Assembly (NCBI GenBank): GCA_016630905.1
Contig: WBMQ01000008.1
Location: 558,001 to 622,000 of the forward strand
Length of the DNA stretch: 64,000 nucleotides
Source of the DNA: Capillidium heterosporum
Taxonomy: Eukaryota > Entomophthoromycota > Entomophthoromycetes > Entomophthorales > Capillidiaceae
Reading direction: 5' to 3'
The notes beneath the pieces are model-generated. The model was not told where the DNA came from. It made no database searches and saw nothing but the letters and a program-made list of their open reading frames with translations. Shown here in pieces: positions 21,965 to 34,199 of the stretch (position 1 is its first letter; each line of letters begins with the position of its first letter). A program made the position numbers and the translations under genes.

Positions 21965-23619
21965 TCAAAGTAGATTCAAAGCTTGGACATCAACTAGATG
22001 ACTCTCCACTAATTTGGGAGAGTTGTGTCTAGATTGGACCCTTAAGATCTGCGGGTAGTTGGACGCGCTACTTTGTACTGATACCCTATTGTTCTCCTTG
22101 TTATTCATCTCTCCACCCCTACCTCCATTCCTATCACTATTACCATTCCCTTCTCCACTGTGGAAATCGGGGTTAACGACCTTGAAACTACGATGCGAAT
22201 AATCAACACTATCCCGCAAGCTCAATCGAGACAACCTGTTGAAGTTTAAGTTGAGATTGGGGAAGTTGTTTTCCAAAAATGAGTTAGAACTCAACTTGGA
22301 GAATCGAGATTCTCTGAAGTATGGGCTCGTCTTGTGCTTGAGGTAGTGGTACGAGCTGTGGGGAAGTTGGTTGTAATTGGAGCCAGTGCTCAAGTTGGAA
22401 CTGGCGATGCTGTAGTGATGTTTACTGTTGCGGTTAGGGTTGCGTATGGAGACATTAGGTAGCTGATAGAAGTTGCTACGTCGCTTGCTTCCACTTCCAT
22501 TACCGCTTCTACTACTATTACTCCCGTTACTACTTTTCAAACTGTTAGGACTGTTTGGGCCATTTAAATTGGGGTGGATATGGTTGTAGTTGAATTTCAA
22601 GTTACCATTGTCGAATTTGTCCAACTTTTCGTTGTCATAGTTGAACTTTAGACTATCTAAACCGACTTTGGACTTTTTGTTTCGCAGTAGGAAGAATAAT
22701 ATGATACCACCTAGGAACAATCCCAAAAATGCCGAACCGATAATTCAAGCCTATGGCTAAAGTTTGGTTGATGTTGGTAGTAGAGCTGGAATCTTGGATG
22801 ACAACTTGGGTTGTTGTTGGATTCTGGTAGCCTAATTAAAGGAGTTAATTTGCTATCAATGACATTAGTAATTTATTTACCAGTTATATATAAATTTGTA
22901 AACGTGCTATGATTGAGATTGTATAATAAATGGGATGGTTAGTATATTTACATTTTTTTAAATATGTATTACCTTCCTCCACCACAAGTCTGGGACTGGT
23001 TCCCCGAGCATAGCGTCGTACAGTTGGAATCAATGACTTGTAGTGACTAAATTATCAAATGTTAGCTACAAATTACTCTAAAAGAACAGGTACCTTTGGC
23101 AAACTGAGATTTCCACACCTACATTCAGAACCATTGATTAATCCAGCATATAGGAACTGCAGCTTGAAGCACAACAGGTTACAGCTTAAGACTGTCATGG
23201 TTGCAGAACTTAAAGTCCCTTTGGAATCGATACCCAGATCTATTAACCCAGCCAAAGGTATGGGCTGGCAACTTTTTATCAATGAGGTTGGTAGTAGTCT
23301 GGTGTCGTAACGGCTCTTTGAAGTTGTCCTCCTCGATGGAGAGCTGAGGGAATTTGTAGCATCCTAATGATACAAAATTATCCTTTGCTATAAGGGAGTT
23401 TAGTATAAGCATATAGTATTGAGTAGTACCTTTTAACTTTTCTATATCGTCTTTATAGTAAGCATCTTTTAAAATAGAATTGGAGTTGCTGTTGGGATCG
23501 GATAAGTTGGAACTTATAGGTAGCGGTTGTAAAGTTGAGGAGCTTATGGTGTTGGAGGTAGTCGTTGCTACTAAAATTAAAAACGATGCTAAAGGTAGGT
23601 GGAGGTGGAATCGTAACAT
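21965..23619 (-). CDS. WSC-domain single-pass cell-surface protein
   Basis: Predicted cell-wall sensor of Wsc type. Six exons (23619-23430, 23363-23312, 23271-23094, 23046-22973, 22906-22881, 22831-21965). The ATG at 23619 gives a signal peptide (LRFHLHLPLASFLILVA). The WSC domain (~64-175) starts at GCYKF and shows SCNLLCFKLQFLYAGL, NGSECRCGN, NCTTLCSGNQSQTCGGG. Then come a short Thr/Ser linker, one TM (~198-222, IGSAFLGLFLGGIILFFLL) followed by RNKK, and an Asn/Ser-rich cytoplasmic tail. One extra base at 22743-22746 breaks the frame inside the TM; removing it gives 1386 nt, or 461 residues. The 23364-23429 intron is 66 nt without a stop and could be retained; the GTTACG donor of the second intron is weak. 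WSC sensors report wall stress to Rho1. Confidence 0.8.
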
Positions 23620-25388
23620 GTTACTTCTATTATAAATGTAATGTGAATGAAAAGTATAAAAGTAAAAGAGATGGAAACAAAAAATTTTGTTCAGTTGTTG
23701 CATAGCAATATTTATTGTAGTGAAACTATTGTTTGGTATTAACCAAAAAGTTTTTATACAAGTCAACAGTTACTGAAAGTTAATTATCTAAGTAATATCT
23801 ATTATGATTCTTCAACCGACTTTAATTGCTGATGAAATGGTCTGTAGAAAGTAAACATCGGATTAGGTTAAATTTTTGATTGGGAGTTGGTGCATTGATG
23901 GGTTATCCAGATGTTAGCCTGACAGTCTTATTGAGTTGAACGCCATATAACCAGAGTAATCTTTAGACTTCATTGGATCTTTTGTCTGGAGGTTGATGGT
24001 TAACTAAAACCTACCTATTGATTTATGAAGCAAGAAACACTAGAACTTGAAGAAACTTTGAACGTTAAAATTTTGTTGATGCCCATACTTTTAGAAACTT
24101 GAACCCAAAAGCAAAATTTTCTATAACTATCCTCATAATCTGCCCACAATAATTCAAATATCTATTTTTCCACATCATTTTAGCCATTAACAACCCCCAC
24201 TACAACTTCAAAATTCATTTAGTCGTATCTATAATCCTCCTTATTAAACATTTGTATGCCACATAACAGTTAGGTTAAGATGGCGTATTTATATAGTTTA
24301 AAGTTAAGCAGAGTTGTATATTCTATCGGCAGTAATCCAAGTAATCGTTGGTACCATCACTGCTATATCTTTCAGTGAATGTAAATTTGATTGGAAATGA
24401 TAGCATTATTTTTAAAGTAAATTGATATTAAACTTAAATTATTGAAAAGTTTCAAATTGAAAATTGATGATATGCTCAATAGCTTCCGAAAAAGCTTTAG
24501 GAACTATCAAAAAGAAACTCATCTGAATAAAATGATTTGAACAAGTTCACTGCCGTACAAATATGCTTCTAAAATATAAATGATGGCAATTATACGATGG
24601 CTACTAATATCAAAAGTTTATTGCTCAGTCAACCAAAGTACAAGTCCCAAAAGCAGTTGTCTGAGATCTTAGGGCCTAATCATAGTCACAATTTCTTTGA
24701 ATGACCCAGCACCGTTAGATATCGAACCCTGCTCAATACAATCTCATAAACCTGTCTAGCTTAGCAGATAGTTATCTAAAGAGAACTTGCCCATAAGGGT
24801 TACTTGGGAAGCTTAGTTTACGCTAAAGCAAAGAAATATCTATGGTCTCGATTTAATAGTTTAAATCTAGAGTTGTGGCTGGGAGATTTATAGGCATTCT
24901 TTGGTAATATAGGACACCTTTTTAAATTTCGGAGAAATTAAAAGTTGAAGCCGAGCTGCAGAATTGAGGATTTAGCATTAGTAACTTTGCCTAGATAAGA
25001 GGTAATGAAGGTTGGAGAGGTAAATAGGCTGATACTAAGTTGAGGTATGGTTGTAGATTTAAAATATGATAAAATCATAAGTTTTAAGTTAGCCAACCCT
25101 ATTACTATTACATCAATGGAAAAGTAAACTATCTAATCTTGCAAAATAAAAGCTAAAGATCTAAAATTTATACATTGAAAACTAAAATACTTTTCACAAA
25201 TGCAACGGTAGAGTAGGTGCTTTATTAGCTTCAGATTAATTAAGTATTGGTTCGGTTGGCATGTAAATTTATTGTACTCGGGAGGTAATTACAGGTTGAA
25301 TAGGTTGGGTGAAAATGACTGCTAGTAGTTTAAAGTGAAGTATAGAAAAACCGTCAACGGTAGTAGGTTATGGTTGGTAACGAAAAAC
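23620..25388. other. Intergenic region
   Basis: 1.8 kb of AT-rich sequence. A GGTTGATGGTTAACTAAAA stretch near 23991 vaguely resembles the end of the dispersed repeat. No gene or RNA supported. Confidence 0.45.
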
Positions 25389-26087
25389 TTAATCATCCTC
25401 TCGCTTCATAGAGTTTACAATCTCCATCCGCTTGACGTTTAAAGGGGTTAGGCATACTCTTATGGTATCGAGACGTGTGCCATTGTTAGCTATAATGCCG
25501 TTCTTGATGATCTGATCAAAGTCGGTCGAGCTGATCAGACTCTTTATGCGAGCGCGTGTTTGCTCGTCGTCGTAGTAGAGCTCGGCTTTATGTTGATCTT
25601 CGTCGTAATAGTCAAAGTGTTTATCCATAGGGGTCTTGACCATGTCGATCCAAGATAGGTTCTCGTCGTCACTCTTGTCTTCGATGTCTTCAGTAGATTC
25701 AACCTTTTCTTCCTCTTCCTTGGAATGGGGTTCAATAGCTATGGTACGACGTCGCGTCCGCGCCAGAGGGTCCAAGGGTTCGGAAAAGCTGTGTCGGTTC
25801 TTTTTAGTTGCTAGGCGGGATCTACCTATCCCCCACTTGGCAACTTTTTCCCACATGGGCAAGTTGACCATACTGGAACTGCCACTGCCTTCAAAGTATC
25901 GGTCCAGTCGCATGTCGTGGCTGTCATCGCGGCTGTACCGTTCCTTGGATTTGGTGTCTAGAACACCTAGGAAAGAGTGAGAGAAGCTAGGGGGTAGAAG
26001 GAAGGGAGAGTTGGGTTCACTGGTCACCGATCGTAGGTTCTTGCTACTGTTGTTGGATAGGTGGACGTCGATTTTGTTGAGTTTCAT
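25389..26087 (-). CDS. Hydrophilic protein of unknown function
   Basis: Single-exon ORF of 232 residues. The N-terminus is Ser/Pro-rich with phosphorylation-like RSVTSEPNSPF; a basic segment follows (RLATKKNRHSFSEP, RTRRRT); the middle is very acidic (KEEEEKVESTEDIEDKSDDE). The C-terminus looks folded (DEQTRARIKSLISSTDFDQ, RVCLTPLNVKRMEIVNSM). No TM, signal peptide or catalytic motif is seen. GC-rich codon use and an intact frame against very AT-rich flanks support a real gene. It may be a regulatory or adaptor protein, but no function is assigned. Confidence 0.65.
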   Translation of the reverse strand: MKLNKIDVHLSNNSSKNLRSVTSEPNSPFLLPPSFSHSFLGVLDTKSKERYSRDDSHDMRLDRYFEGSGSSSMVNLPMWEKVAKWGIGRSRLATKKNRHSFSEPLDPLARTRRRTIAIEPHSKEEEEKVESTEDIEDKSDDENLSWIDMVKTPMDKHFDYYDEDQHKAELYYDDEQTRARIKSLISSTDFDQIIKNGIIANNGTRLDTIRVCLTPLNVKRMEIVNSMKREDD

Positions 26088-27681
26088 TTTGAACTATATA
26101 TAAATGAAAGACTGGGGTTCAAGTTTTAAAGTTGAAAAGCTACACTAAAATATTTGGGAGAGGTGAAGGTTAAATACCTCGACTTTGTACATAAATATCC
26201 TGTCAGTGACCCTTGAAAACTAAATTCAATTAGGAAGTCGGTACGAAAGGATGGTGAAATATCCTGATTCGAAGCATACTACTATTAAAAAAGCCACTAT
26301 AACTGCATACATGGTAATGGAAATATTCATTATAATGATAAAAGATCCCCTAAAACTAGTTTTGAAAGTAGGTTCGAATGCTGGTTGGAACTTCTCATTT
26401 AAATTAGGAGTCATAAAAGGTAGGTTGGAGTTAGGAGTTCTTCCTTTAATCGCTTATAGGAGGTAGGAACTGATCTATACGGCTTTTGGATTCTATCATG
26501 TCGTAAAGTTACAGAATACTAGGTGTGGGTTAATGGTCTCAAAAGTATTTGCAAATTGAAGAAGTCACCTGCTTACTTCCTTTATTTCGTAAGGGCAACT
26601 TCGAGCTGAAAGCTATGGTGCTACAATACAATTTCGATCCAACTTTTAAAGTTGATGGCACTAAAGTTGGACCGGTTTGAGGAGATGGGGCTTGATGTTA
26701 AATGCTAGGTACCAATTTTCAAGTAGCTGGTAGTTTTTGAATAAGCTTTATAGTTGAGATTTGAACTAGTATATCTTTTACAAAATGTTTTGAATAACAC
26801 CCACTAACCATCTATAAGTTCAGTTCAAAGGTCTAGATCCAAGCGGGGTATAGTTGGATTGAGTTGTAGAAGTAAGGCTTCCAGAACCTACGTCTCACTA
26901 CATCTATATAAACCCCCGGCAAGTGAATAATTATAAACTTTTCCTTACCTACCTTTGAAGTAAAAGATCAAAGACAACGTTCACCTCTGTGCTAAGTATC
27001 CAAATAGTAGATTAGGAAAAGGACTGTTTAGCAGCCTAATAGGTTTATAAGCATCACTGGTAATAGTCTACACTACTTATAAAAATATTTAATTTCAGTG
27101 ATGAAATGGATTTGGTTACATAGAATGTGTATACAACCTTTAGTTAAAGTTGTAGCACCCTTATAACGGTTATTTTTTGTAATGGACCCACCTTGGGGTG
27201 GTAAAATAGTATGTCCAAGAGCAGGGTTAACCAACTTTAGATACTACGCTCTTGTTAAACGAACTCAAATATTTAACCTCTAATGGAAGTTGTCTACGCT
27301 TTGATAGCTGTATACCCACCTACAACAGTTTTAGTTTACTTCAGCATCCTGATACCCCTTCGGTTTCGGAGTACTTGTCAAAATTCGAAACAGAAAATAT
27401 ACTTTTCAAGGAAAGAAATGCACAATTATCTGGTTTTCGATGGGGAAAAGGCTTTGCTAGTACGGATATAAAGATACTCCCTAGTTTTAGACTATTTAGT
27501 AAAGGTAGTTTGGAGTCAACTCTGCTGCAGAAGCTTTTTATCTGAGCACTTGCCACAAAGTATATATTTCCAAATATAATAGCTCTTGACTGCTTCGTAT
27601 ATTATAATAACATATAAAACCATAAGTATATGTCTATAAGTTTACTAATTAATTAAAAGAACGATACAACAATCTCTCTGC
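26088..27681. other. Intergenic region
   Basis: 1.6 kb of AT-rich DNA. Overlapping short ORFs at 26226-26466 (both strands) and 27252-27556 lack gene-like composition or splice partners. Confidence 0.45.
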
Positions 27682-28650
27682 CTAATCCTCGAACTGAGTA
27701 CCAAAAGATTGGGTCCAATAATATTTATCGAACCCACATCCGAACTCCTCGTAATCCCCCAACAAATTTCTACGATGCCCCGGTGAATTGATCCAAGCTT
27801 TCATGACCAGCGGTACTGTCTTTTGGTTCCAAGCAACATTTTCGGCTACGTTCTTCCAGTTGTAACCGACGCGCTCGATACGAGCACTCGGTTTACTTCC
27901 ATCGGACCCAGTGTGAGACATGTTGTCGTGGGCTGATTGATCCTTGCTATGTAATTGGGCCGCCTTAATGAGTAGTTTGTTGTACTTGAGTGGCTTCTTA
28001 CCATTAGCTTTGCGGAAAGTATTGACCAATTTAAGCATGACGACGAAATCTAGGGCACCGATGGGTTTGAAACCGTCCCCTGTGATCAGGTTTATGGCTG
28101 TGGTAACGTTGGGCTTGATGGTTAGTACTGGTTTGGATTTGGGTTCGTCGGGGTAGTAAACCGGTTTCCCATCCGATTTTGCAATTGGTTTAGTATCCGG
28201 CTTTGTGGCTGTCTTGGCAACAGGTAAGGCAACCACGTTTTTGACCGTACTTGCAGCCCCAGTAATAGTCTTAGTAGCAGTGTCAGCTGCTCTACCTAAA
28301 GCATTTACGAGTAGGTTGGCGATACTTTCAACTGATTTCTGTACTGGGCTAATGTTGCCCAAAAGTTGGTTTACGGGTGGGTAGGGTACGTTGATCCCTG
28401 GGTAGCCTTCGTACTCATCTCCATACCCGTCGCCATACTCGTTCCCGTAATCTGAGTCGTCCTTTGTCTTCTTAGTGGCTGCTTTCTTTTTGATGGCGCT
28501 TCGCTTCTTGCCTGATTTTGTATTTACGTTTAGGTTACTGGCAGGTACTTTAGGGGCTTGAACCAAAGACTCGCTGTTGGATCTTCGGTCTACAACTACG
28601 CTATGGGTTCCTAGAACCAACAATGCTAGGTATGCTAACTTGTAATGCAT
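27682..28650 (-). CDS. Secreted CAP/SCP-domain (PR-1-like) protein
   Basis: Single-exon gene of 322 residues. Residues 1-18 are a signal peptide (YKLAYLALLVLGTHSVVV). A Lys-rich stretch (KKRSAIKKKAATKK), a Gly/Tyr/Asp/Glu-rich segment (YGDGYGDEYEGYPG) and an Ala/Thr/Lys/Pro linker follow. The C-terminal CAP domain (~205-322) has MLKLVNTFRKANGKKPLKYN, AAQLHSKDQSAHDNMSHTGS with the conserved His, IERVGYNWKNVAENVAWN, and INSPGHRRNLLGDYEEFGCG, which carries the second conserved His. These are the CAP1-CAP4 signatures. Fungal CAP proteins bind sterols or lipids outside the cell; several pathogens secrete them. No frame error. Confidence 0.9.
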   Translation of the reverse strand: MHYKLAYLALLVLGTHSVVVDRRSNSESLVQAPKVPASNLNVNTKSGKKRSAIKKKAATKKTKDDSDYGNEYGDGYGDEYEGYPGINVPYPPVNQLLGNISPVQKSVESIANLLVNALGRAADTATKTITGAASTVKNVVALPVAKTATKPDTKPIAKSDGKPVYYPDEPKSKPVLTIKPNVTTAINLITGDGFKPIGALDFVVMLKLVNTFRKANGKKPLKYNKLLIKAAQLHSKDQSAHDNMSHTGSDGSKPSARIERVGYNWKNVAENVAWNQKTVPLVMKAWINSPGHRRNLLGDYEEFGCGFDKYYWTQSFGTQFED

Positions 28651-29408
28651 TATTTTCTATACTTGTATCTACAGTTGTATGAATGAAAGTTTGAGGTTCC
28701 TTTCACATAGCATACTTAAATACTTTCAGAAGAGTAGCAAGACGATTGACGTTAGATCTTGAAGGTGATGAGCTACTATTTAGCGTAGGATGCTAAATTC
28801 TGTAATGTATATATTTTAACCGAATTTTTCGATAATGGGCACGAATCAGGAAGATCGCAGCTCAACAAAACTTCAAGTTGGTGTACTATTGAATTGAATA
28901 TCACATTTTTATAGAAATGCTGTATCACAAAATATAACCAATTTTCAATATACTTACATGTATGTCGACGTAGGATGACTTACAATCCATTCAAAACTCT
29001 AGAGTCCTATCTTTTCAATATACGAGCTATCAAAATATACGATTGTCACCATCCTATATAGATTTATAGATTCTTATTAAAGTTTTTAGCCTAAATAACG
29101 TTCAAAACAAATCAGAAATCTTCAAGAAATTAGTAATTCTGAGGATTCTTATTGGGATTTTGTCTTTTATAGATTGGTATTACCAATATTGTCAAATACT
29201 TTAAGAAAACTTGTCAAGGATTGAGAAATATATAGATATACAAGTGATGAAGGATTGGTCATCGCTTGTTCTATATACAACTATACAAGCTATATACAGT
29301 GGCTGTATTAAAATAGTAAACGTATACAAATATATTCATCAGCTACAAACTGAAAACTCAAGAAAATATCCAACTTTATTTCGAAAGCATTGAACCCTAA
29401 AAATCAAC
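28651..29408. other. Intergenic region
   Basis: Promoter side of the CAP gene and 3' side of the SLA2 gene, AT-rich. A TATTTAAG near 28713 could serve the CAP gene. A 60-codon plus-strand ORF at 29211-29393 is not convincing. Confidence 0.4.
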
Positions 29409-32400
29409 TTATTCATCCTCAACCTCGTTGGAATAATGGTAGGCATGCTTACGCATCTGGGCCAAGTTGGATCTAGCCTTCTGCAGACTATTCTCCAACT
29501 TCTGGATCTCAACCTGCTGCTCCATCTCTTTGACCTTGAACTGGTGAGGCGCCAAGTTAGATAGATCCAATTGGCTAGCCTGTAGATCAGCCTGCTTTTG
29601 AGCGATAGACTTGACAGCCTTGACCAAGTTCTTGGAGGCGTTGGTAACGGCACGGGAAGCGGCTTCTAAGCTCTCTTGAGTCTTGGAGTACAGACTCGAC
29701 TTGACGCGTGAAGCAGCCACCAACTGGGCCGTGGCAGCGGCAACTTCGTTGGAGGCGACCATGAGCTGCTCCAAGCTGTGGGTACCGTGGATGACACCGT
29801 CGGCTGCTTCGACTAGGAAGTTGGTGGCGACAGCCACTGATTTGGCGGCCGAGATGAGGCCCTCGGTCCACCTATTGTTCTTCTTGTAGAAGGCAGTCTT
29901 AGTTGAGGAACCTCTACCTTGAGCCACTACCTCCTGCTGCGAGACGGTAGCGCACTTGATAAGGTTGGCGATAGCGTTGGTGATGGCCATGGCTGAGTCC
30001 AGAATGGCCGAGTTGACCTGACGGTCGGTTCCTGATATCTTTGGATCGACGGGGGCGTTCATGAGGCGAGCTAGACGAGCTGCTGCCTCTTCAATGATGC
30101 GGGCGGCGTTGAGCATCTCACGTTCGACCAGGTCGCCCAAATCTTCGCTGGAGTTCTTGAGCTGGACGGTTAAGGCGTCCTTAACAACCAAAGTCTCGGT
30201 CAAGCGAGCTACATCGGCAAATCCTTGCTGTACCTGGTGGTTACCCTTGGCTACCACTTCGGGACGGTTGGTGGCGGGCACACTGGCCAGATTGGCTGAC
30301 AGTAGCCTGTCGAAGAAACTGCGAGCCGATTTACCAGCCAAAGAGCAGGACGAAGTAAGCTGCTCTACCATATCATCCTCAGCTAACCTGGTGACACCTT
30401 TAGTTTCGTGAAGGAGTTGGTTGGTAAGTTGGGTAAAGTTGGTAGCCTGGGAGATGACTTCGGAGTGCTCAGCTTGATCGGACAAGAACTTGAAAAGGAC
30501 GTTCGAGAAGTCGTTGGATGAGTTGGAAACTTCTTCAACTAAGGATAGGACGTGTTCAGGGGTGGCTGAAGGATTACCTTGGTTTGTTGGGGATTCTAGG
30601 TCGAAGATAGATTGATCGATCTTGTCAATACAGCTCTGATAAATCGAATCTAAATTATAAAAAAGCTAGATTAGAAAATGTTCAGTTAAATGGGTTACCT
30701 AATATTTTGTTAAGCTTGGCCGAATGCTCGGTATTCAAGGTGACAAGTCTACGTTGCAAGGAATCCTGTGATTGGTTGGTAGAAGTTTGAGCTTGCTGGA
30801 GTGCAAGTAGGGTTTGATCCATAGCAGTCTGCAAAACTGCCACATCCTCATCCCTAGAAAGCTTAAAGCTGTTAAATTCACCGCGGATAGTATCATTATT
30901 CCTCTGGAGCTCCTATTATCTCCCGCATCTTATTACTCATCTGACCTTCAAGGTTGCGCTTCTCAGCTTCAAAGCGATCTACTAGTTGTGCAACTTCGGC
31001 ACCGCGACTCTGTCCAATGTCATGAAGCTGAGCTCTACCGGCGTCAATTTCTTTGTGCAGACGTGCAACTTCCTCTTGATGAGCGGCTTGAATCTAACTA
31101 ATTCAGCCTTAGCACGATCACGTTCTCCAGCCATGTTGACTGATTCGATATGTTTGGCCTAAATGAACATTTTAGTACAAGAAACTTTAAAAAGTAACGG
31201 AAATTGATGCTAGCATATTAAAATCAAAGTAAAATTCGTTAAATTTACCTGAGTTTCTTGCTTCATTCGCTCCATGGCTCTAACAGCTTCCGATGCTTGG
31301 GTGAGCTTACCGGTGGCTTGCTTATACTTTGCAAGTAAGTCAAGATGCTCTTGGCGTAGTTGAGCATACATTTTAGCCAATGCATCGTACTTGGACTTCC
31401 ACATATTAACTTGGTCTTCGAGGGATTTCAAATGTGAAGATTGGTTTTGCTCGATCTGGGAAAGTTGTTGATTTCGAAGCTGAACCTCGCGTTCCAAATG
31501 ATTTACCCGCTCTTCGTGCTGTCGCACTGCCATTGAGTCACGCTCACGTTGAGCACGTAAGCCAAACACCTCCTGCTCCAGTTCAAGGATTCGCCCCTGG
31601 ACCTGGCGCTGAAGCTGCCCCTCTCTTAGTCGCTCAAGGTCTTGCTGCTCACGCTGTTTTTGAAGTCTGAGCTCTTCTTCGTATTGACGCTGTTGCCTAA
31701 GAGCTTCTTCTTCCAGCTGCCTCTGCTTGAGAAGCGTCCTCTGCTGTGCCTCCTGTTGTAGGCGTTCGTACTCACGCTGTTGCTCTAAGAACATATCGTT
31801 GTTTGTTTCGGGAATTGGAGCAGGTGGTGGTGGGGTAGGGACATGTCGCCTAGTAGTATTTTCACCGGGCACAAACGAAGGGGGGTCAGGGGAGAGCTCA
31901 GGTATGGTAATTAATGAAGTAAGATATCTTATTTGTGAACAGGATGCGTAGAATTGATAAAGGTTGCGGTGCTGTTCATTGAACTTGTTACGGAGAGGCA
32001 ATAGGGCATCCTTGGCATCGATAGTCTGGTGCATAGCTGTGAGCATAGCTACAATGAACTGATAGATCGAATAAGACTCTTCAACCAACGGAACTAAGCA
32101 TGAAATTTTGCATTCGTTTTGTGGCTGGTTACCCAAAGATCTGAAAACTTGTCTATGGAACTGATCCTGGCGATCGGACAATGCCATGAGCTGTCCAATA
32201 TTCTCATATCCGGCATTTGGATCGGCGACACCCCTAAGACTTACGTAATCTTGGTACTTGAAGTCTGCGGTGAATTCCGAGTGGTTGCGGTGGAACTCAA
32301 GCTTTGTCAATATATAGTCAACATACCCACGAATCAGCGGGCCATATCCAAAACTCTCCATGGAATGTGCTGAACGCCCAAGACTTTGAATAAAACTAAC

Positions 32401-32816
32401 TTCATTGAATGCTTCTTGTAAGACCTAAATGAAATTTTTCTAATTAAATAGAGTTTACACAGCCATAGTCTACCATAGGATGCCCTCCGTGAATAACTTT
32501 ATGAATCGTAATGAGAGCTTTAAAGGTTTGAATTTCATCGGCCATCAACGGTTGAACTTGAAGTCCAGACCAGAAAGATCTTGAGGTTTGAAAATCCCAA
32601 GTAAAGACGATGCAACCTTAAAATTTTCCAAAAATGTAAGTTTGCTAGAATGAAACCAAGAATATGCATTTGCAAAATGAGATGAGACTTACTTCGAACA
32701 TGCTTTTGTTTAGGAGCCGACTCTTCGGGACTGGTTGCTTTTTTGATATTCTGTGCCAGCTCGATTTCAGCCCTATCTCGAGAAACGTTACGAGACGAGG
32801 TATTGGTACCAAACAT
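29409..32816 (-). CDS. SLA2: Sla2/HIP1R endocytic adaptor, two compensating frame breaks
   Basis: Sla2 (End4/HIP1R) couples clathrin-coated membrane to actin. Five exons (32816-32693, 32616-32474, 32424-31249, 31158-30699, 30649-29409) give 1047 residues. Domains: N-terminal ANTH (KQKHVR, then FTWDFQTSRSFWSGLQ, SLGRSAHS, SLRGVADPNAGYENIGQLM, ECKISCLVPLVEESYSIYQF); a PTPPPPAP stretch near 285; a long Gln/Glu/Arg-rich coiled coil; and a C-terminal THATCH/I-LWEQ actin-binding domain (AAKSVAVATNFLVEAADGV, NEVAAATAQLVAASRVKS, ASKNLVKAVKS) ending in a latch helix. In the coiled coil one base seems missing near 31092-31098 and one extra near 30912-30913; the middle frame between them (QAAHQEEVARLHKEIDAG) is clearly coding. 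The two breaks cancel out. Confidence 0.93.
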
Positions 32817-34173
32817 TTTCTCTCTTCTTTAATACTATGTTTCAACTGGAAGCTTTTTAATTAGATGCACTTGAATTTAGAGTTGAAAGGTGTCTGTTTG
32901 CTTTCGAAGCTAAATTGCCTTCAGGTTTTGTGTTTGTCATTATGTCATATTTTAAAAGTTTCCCCATTTTGCCTGACTGGGATGATTCATTAAACTAGAA
33001 ACTCTACTGTTTAATAATATTGTACAGCTATTTATAATTAATTTGTTTAGGATTTCTACGGTATTACTGCACTAAGCAAACTAAATTTCAAATTAAATGC
33101 GTTATAGCCGAAATTAAGCTTACTACATAGTGCTTTTAATTTGGAATTTAGTGCTTTCTAAATCCAGAGAGAACTGAATCCTAATTGTTCAATAAAACAA
33201 AGCTTCGTTTCAAGAAAGCTTGGTATTTGAATAAGAATCTTGTGTATAACCAAACACAAATTCATATGCCAATATGCTTGATATGGCTACATTATTGTAT
33301 ACTTCAGGACATAAGACAGTAGTTACAAGCACTACCAATATTGGCAATGATAGGTTGAAACGACTACAAGCTTCATTTTCCTTGCATTATCCTATTTGGT
33401 ACATCATATTCTACCAATTCAACCTATATTTTTAGCTATTATGTGGTTTTCTCCATTATATTTCTATTTTGATGTAGGCATAAAGAATCGCATATTTAGT
33501 TCTTTTTTACAGTATATTGAAAGTACGGATAATGACAGTATGTCAGACTTTACATCCCTTTAGGACTCTCCAGCCTAATCGACTTTAAGATAAAATATTG
33601 ATCTTAGACGGTAGCCTCCCATTCCTATATAACTTGAGACCAAGCCATTAAATCAAAGCTCACTCTGTTTTAGCCATTATAAAGTAAAAGATAGATGTAC
33701 AAGCAACTTTTATATAAATTGGATATAACCTATAATATAGAACCCACTCTAAAGAAGTGTAATCAAAATTCCCAATCAATTGCACTATATGTTAATTATT
33801 CAGTTTTAATGCAGTTGACTTGATATTTAGAAATACCATCTTTATGGAATGGACTCTACTTTCCAAAACTTTGTAATGGAACTTAGCGGCCTTCAGCCTT
33901 TATACTCTGACCTTCAATGGACAAAAGCTTTCAGATCTCCTGCACCTTTCAATAAAATTAGTGAGGATACTGTATTATCTATTCAAGGCTGAATATCATT
34001 GTTAAGACTCCAATAAATCAATATCAAAGCACAACTGGATTGTACAAGGATAAGTTGATTTGGTACTACGTCTACACAGCTTTATACAAATATAGAGCCT
34101 TACCCCAGGCATTTTTTAATTTTTCCGGAAGTGGTAAACCCAACTTTCAGCAATCTAATCTTCCCACTAACAG
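32817..34173. other. Intergenic region
   Basis: 1.36 kb of AT-rich sequence. A plus-strand ORF opens at 34040 but runs into the transposon and lacks gene-like features. Confidence 0.45.
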
Positions 34174-34184
34174 ATGCCGCAACA

Positions 34185-34199
34185 TAAATTGGAAAGATT
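34185..34199. repeat. Target-site duplication, left copy
   Basis: TAAATTGGAAAGATT, identical to 35010-35024 at the other end of the LINE. The last two Ts merge with the poly(T) tract, so the duplication is 13-15 bp. Confidence 0.85.
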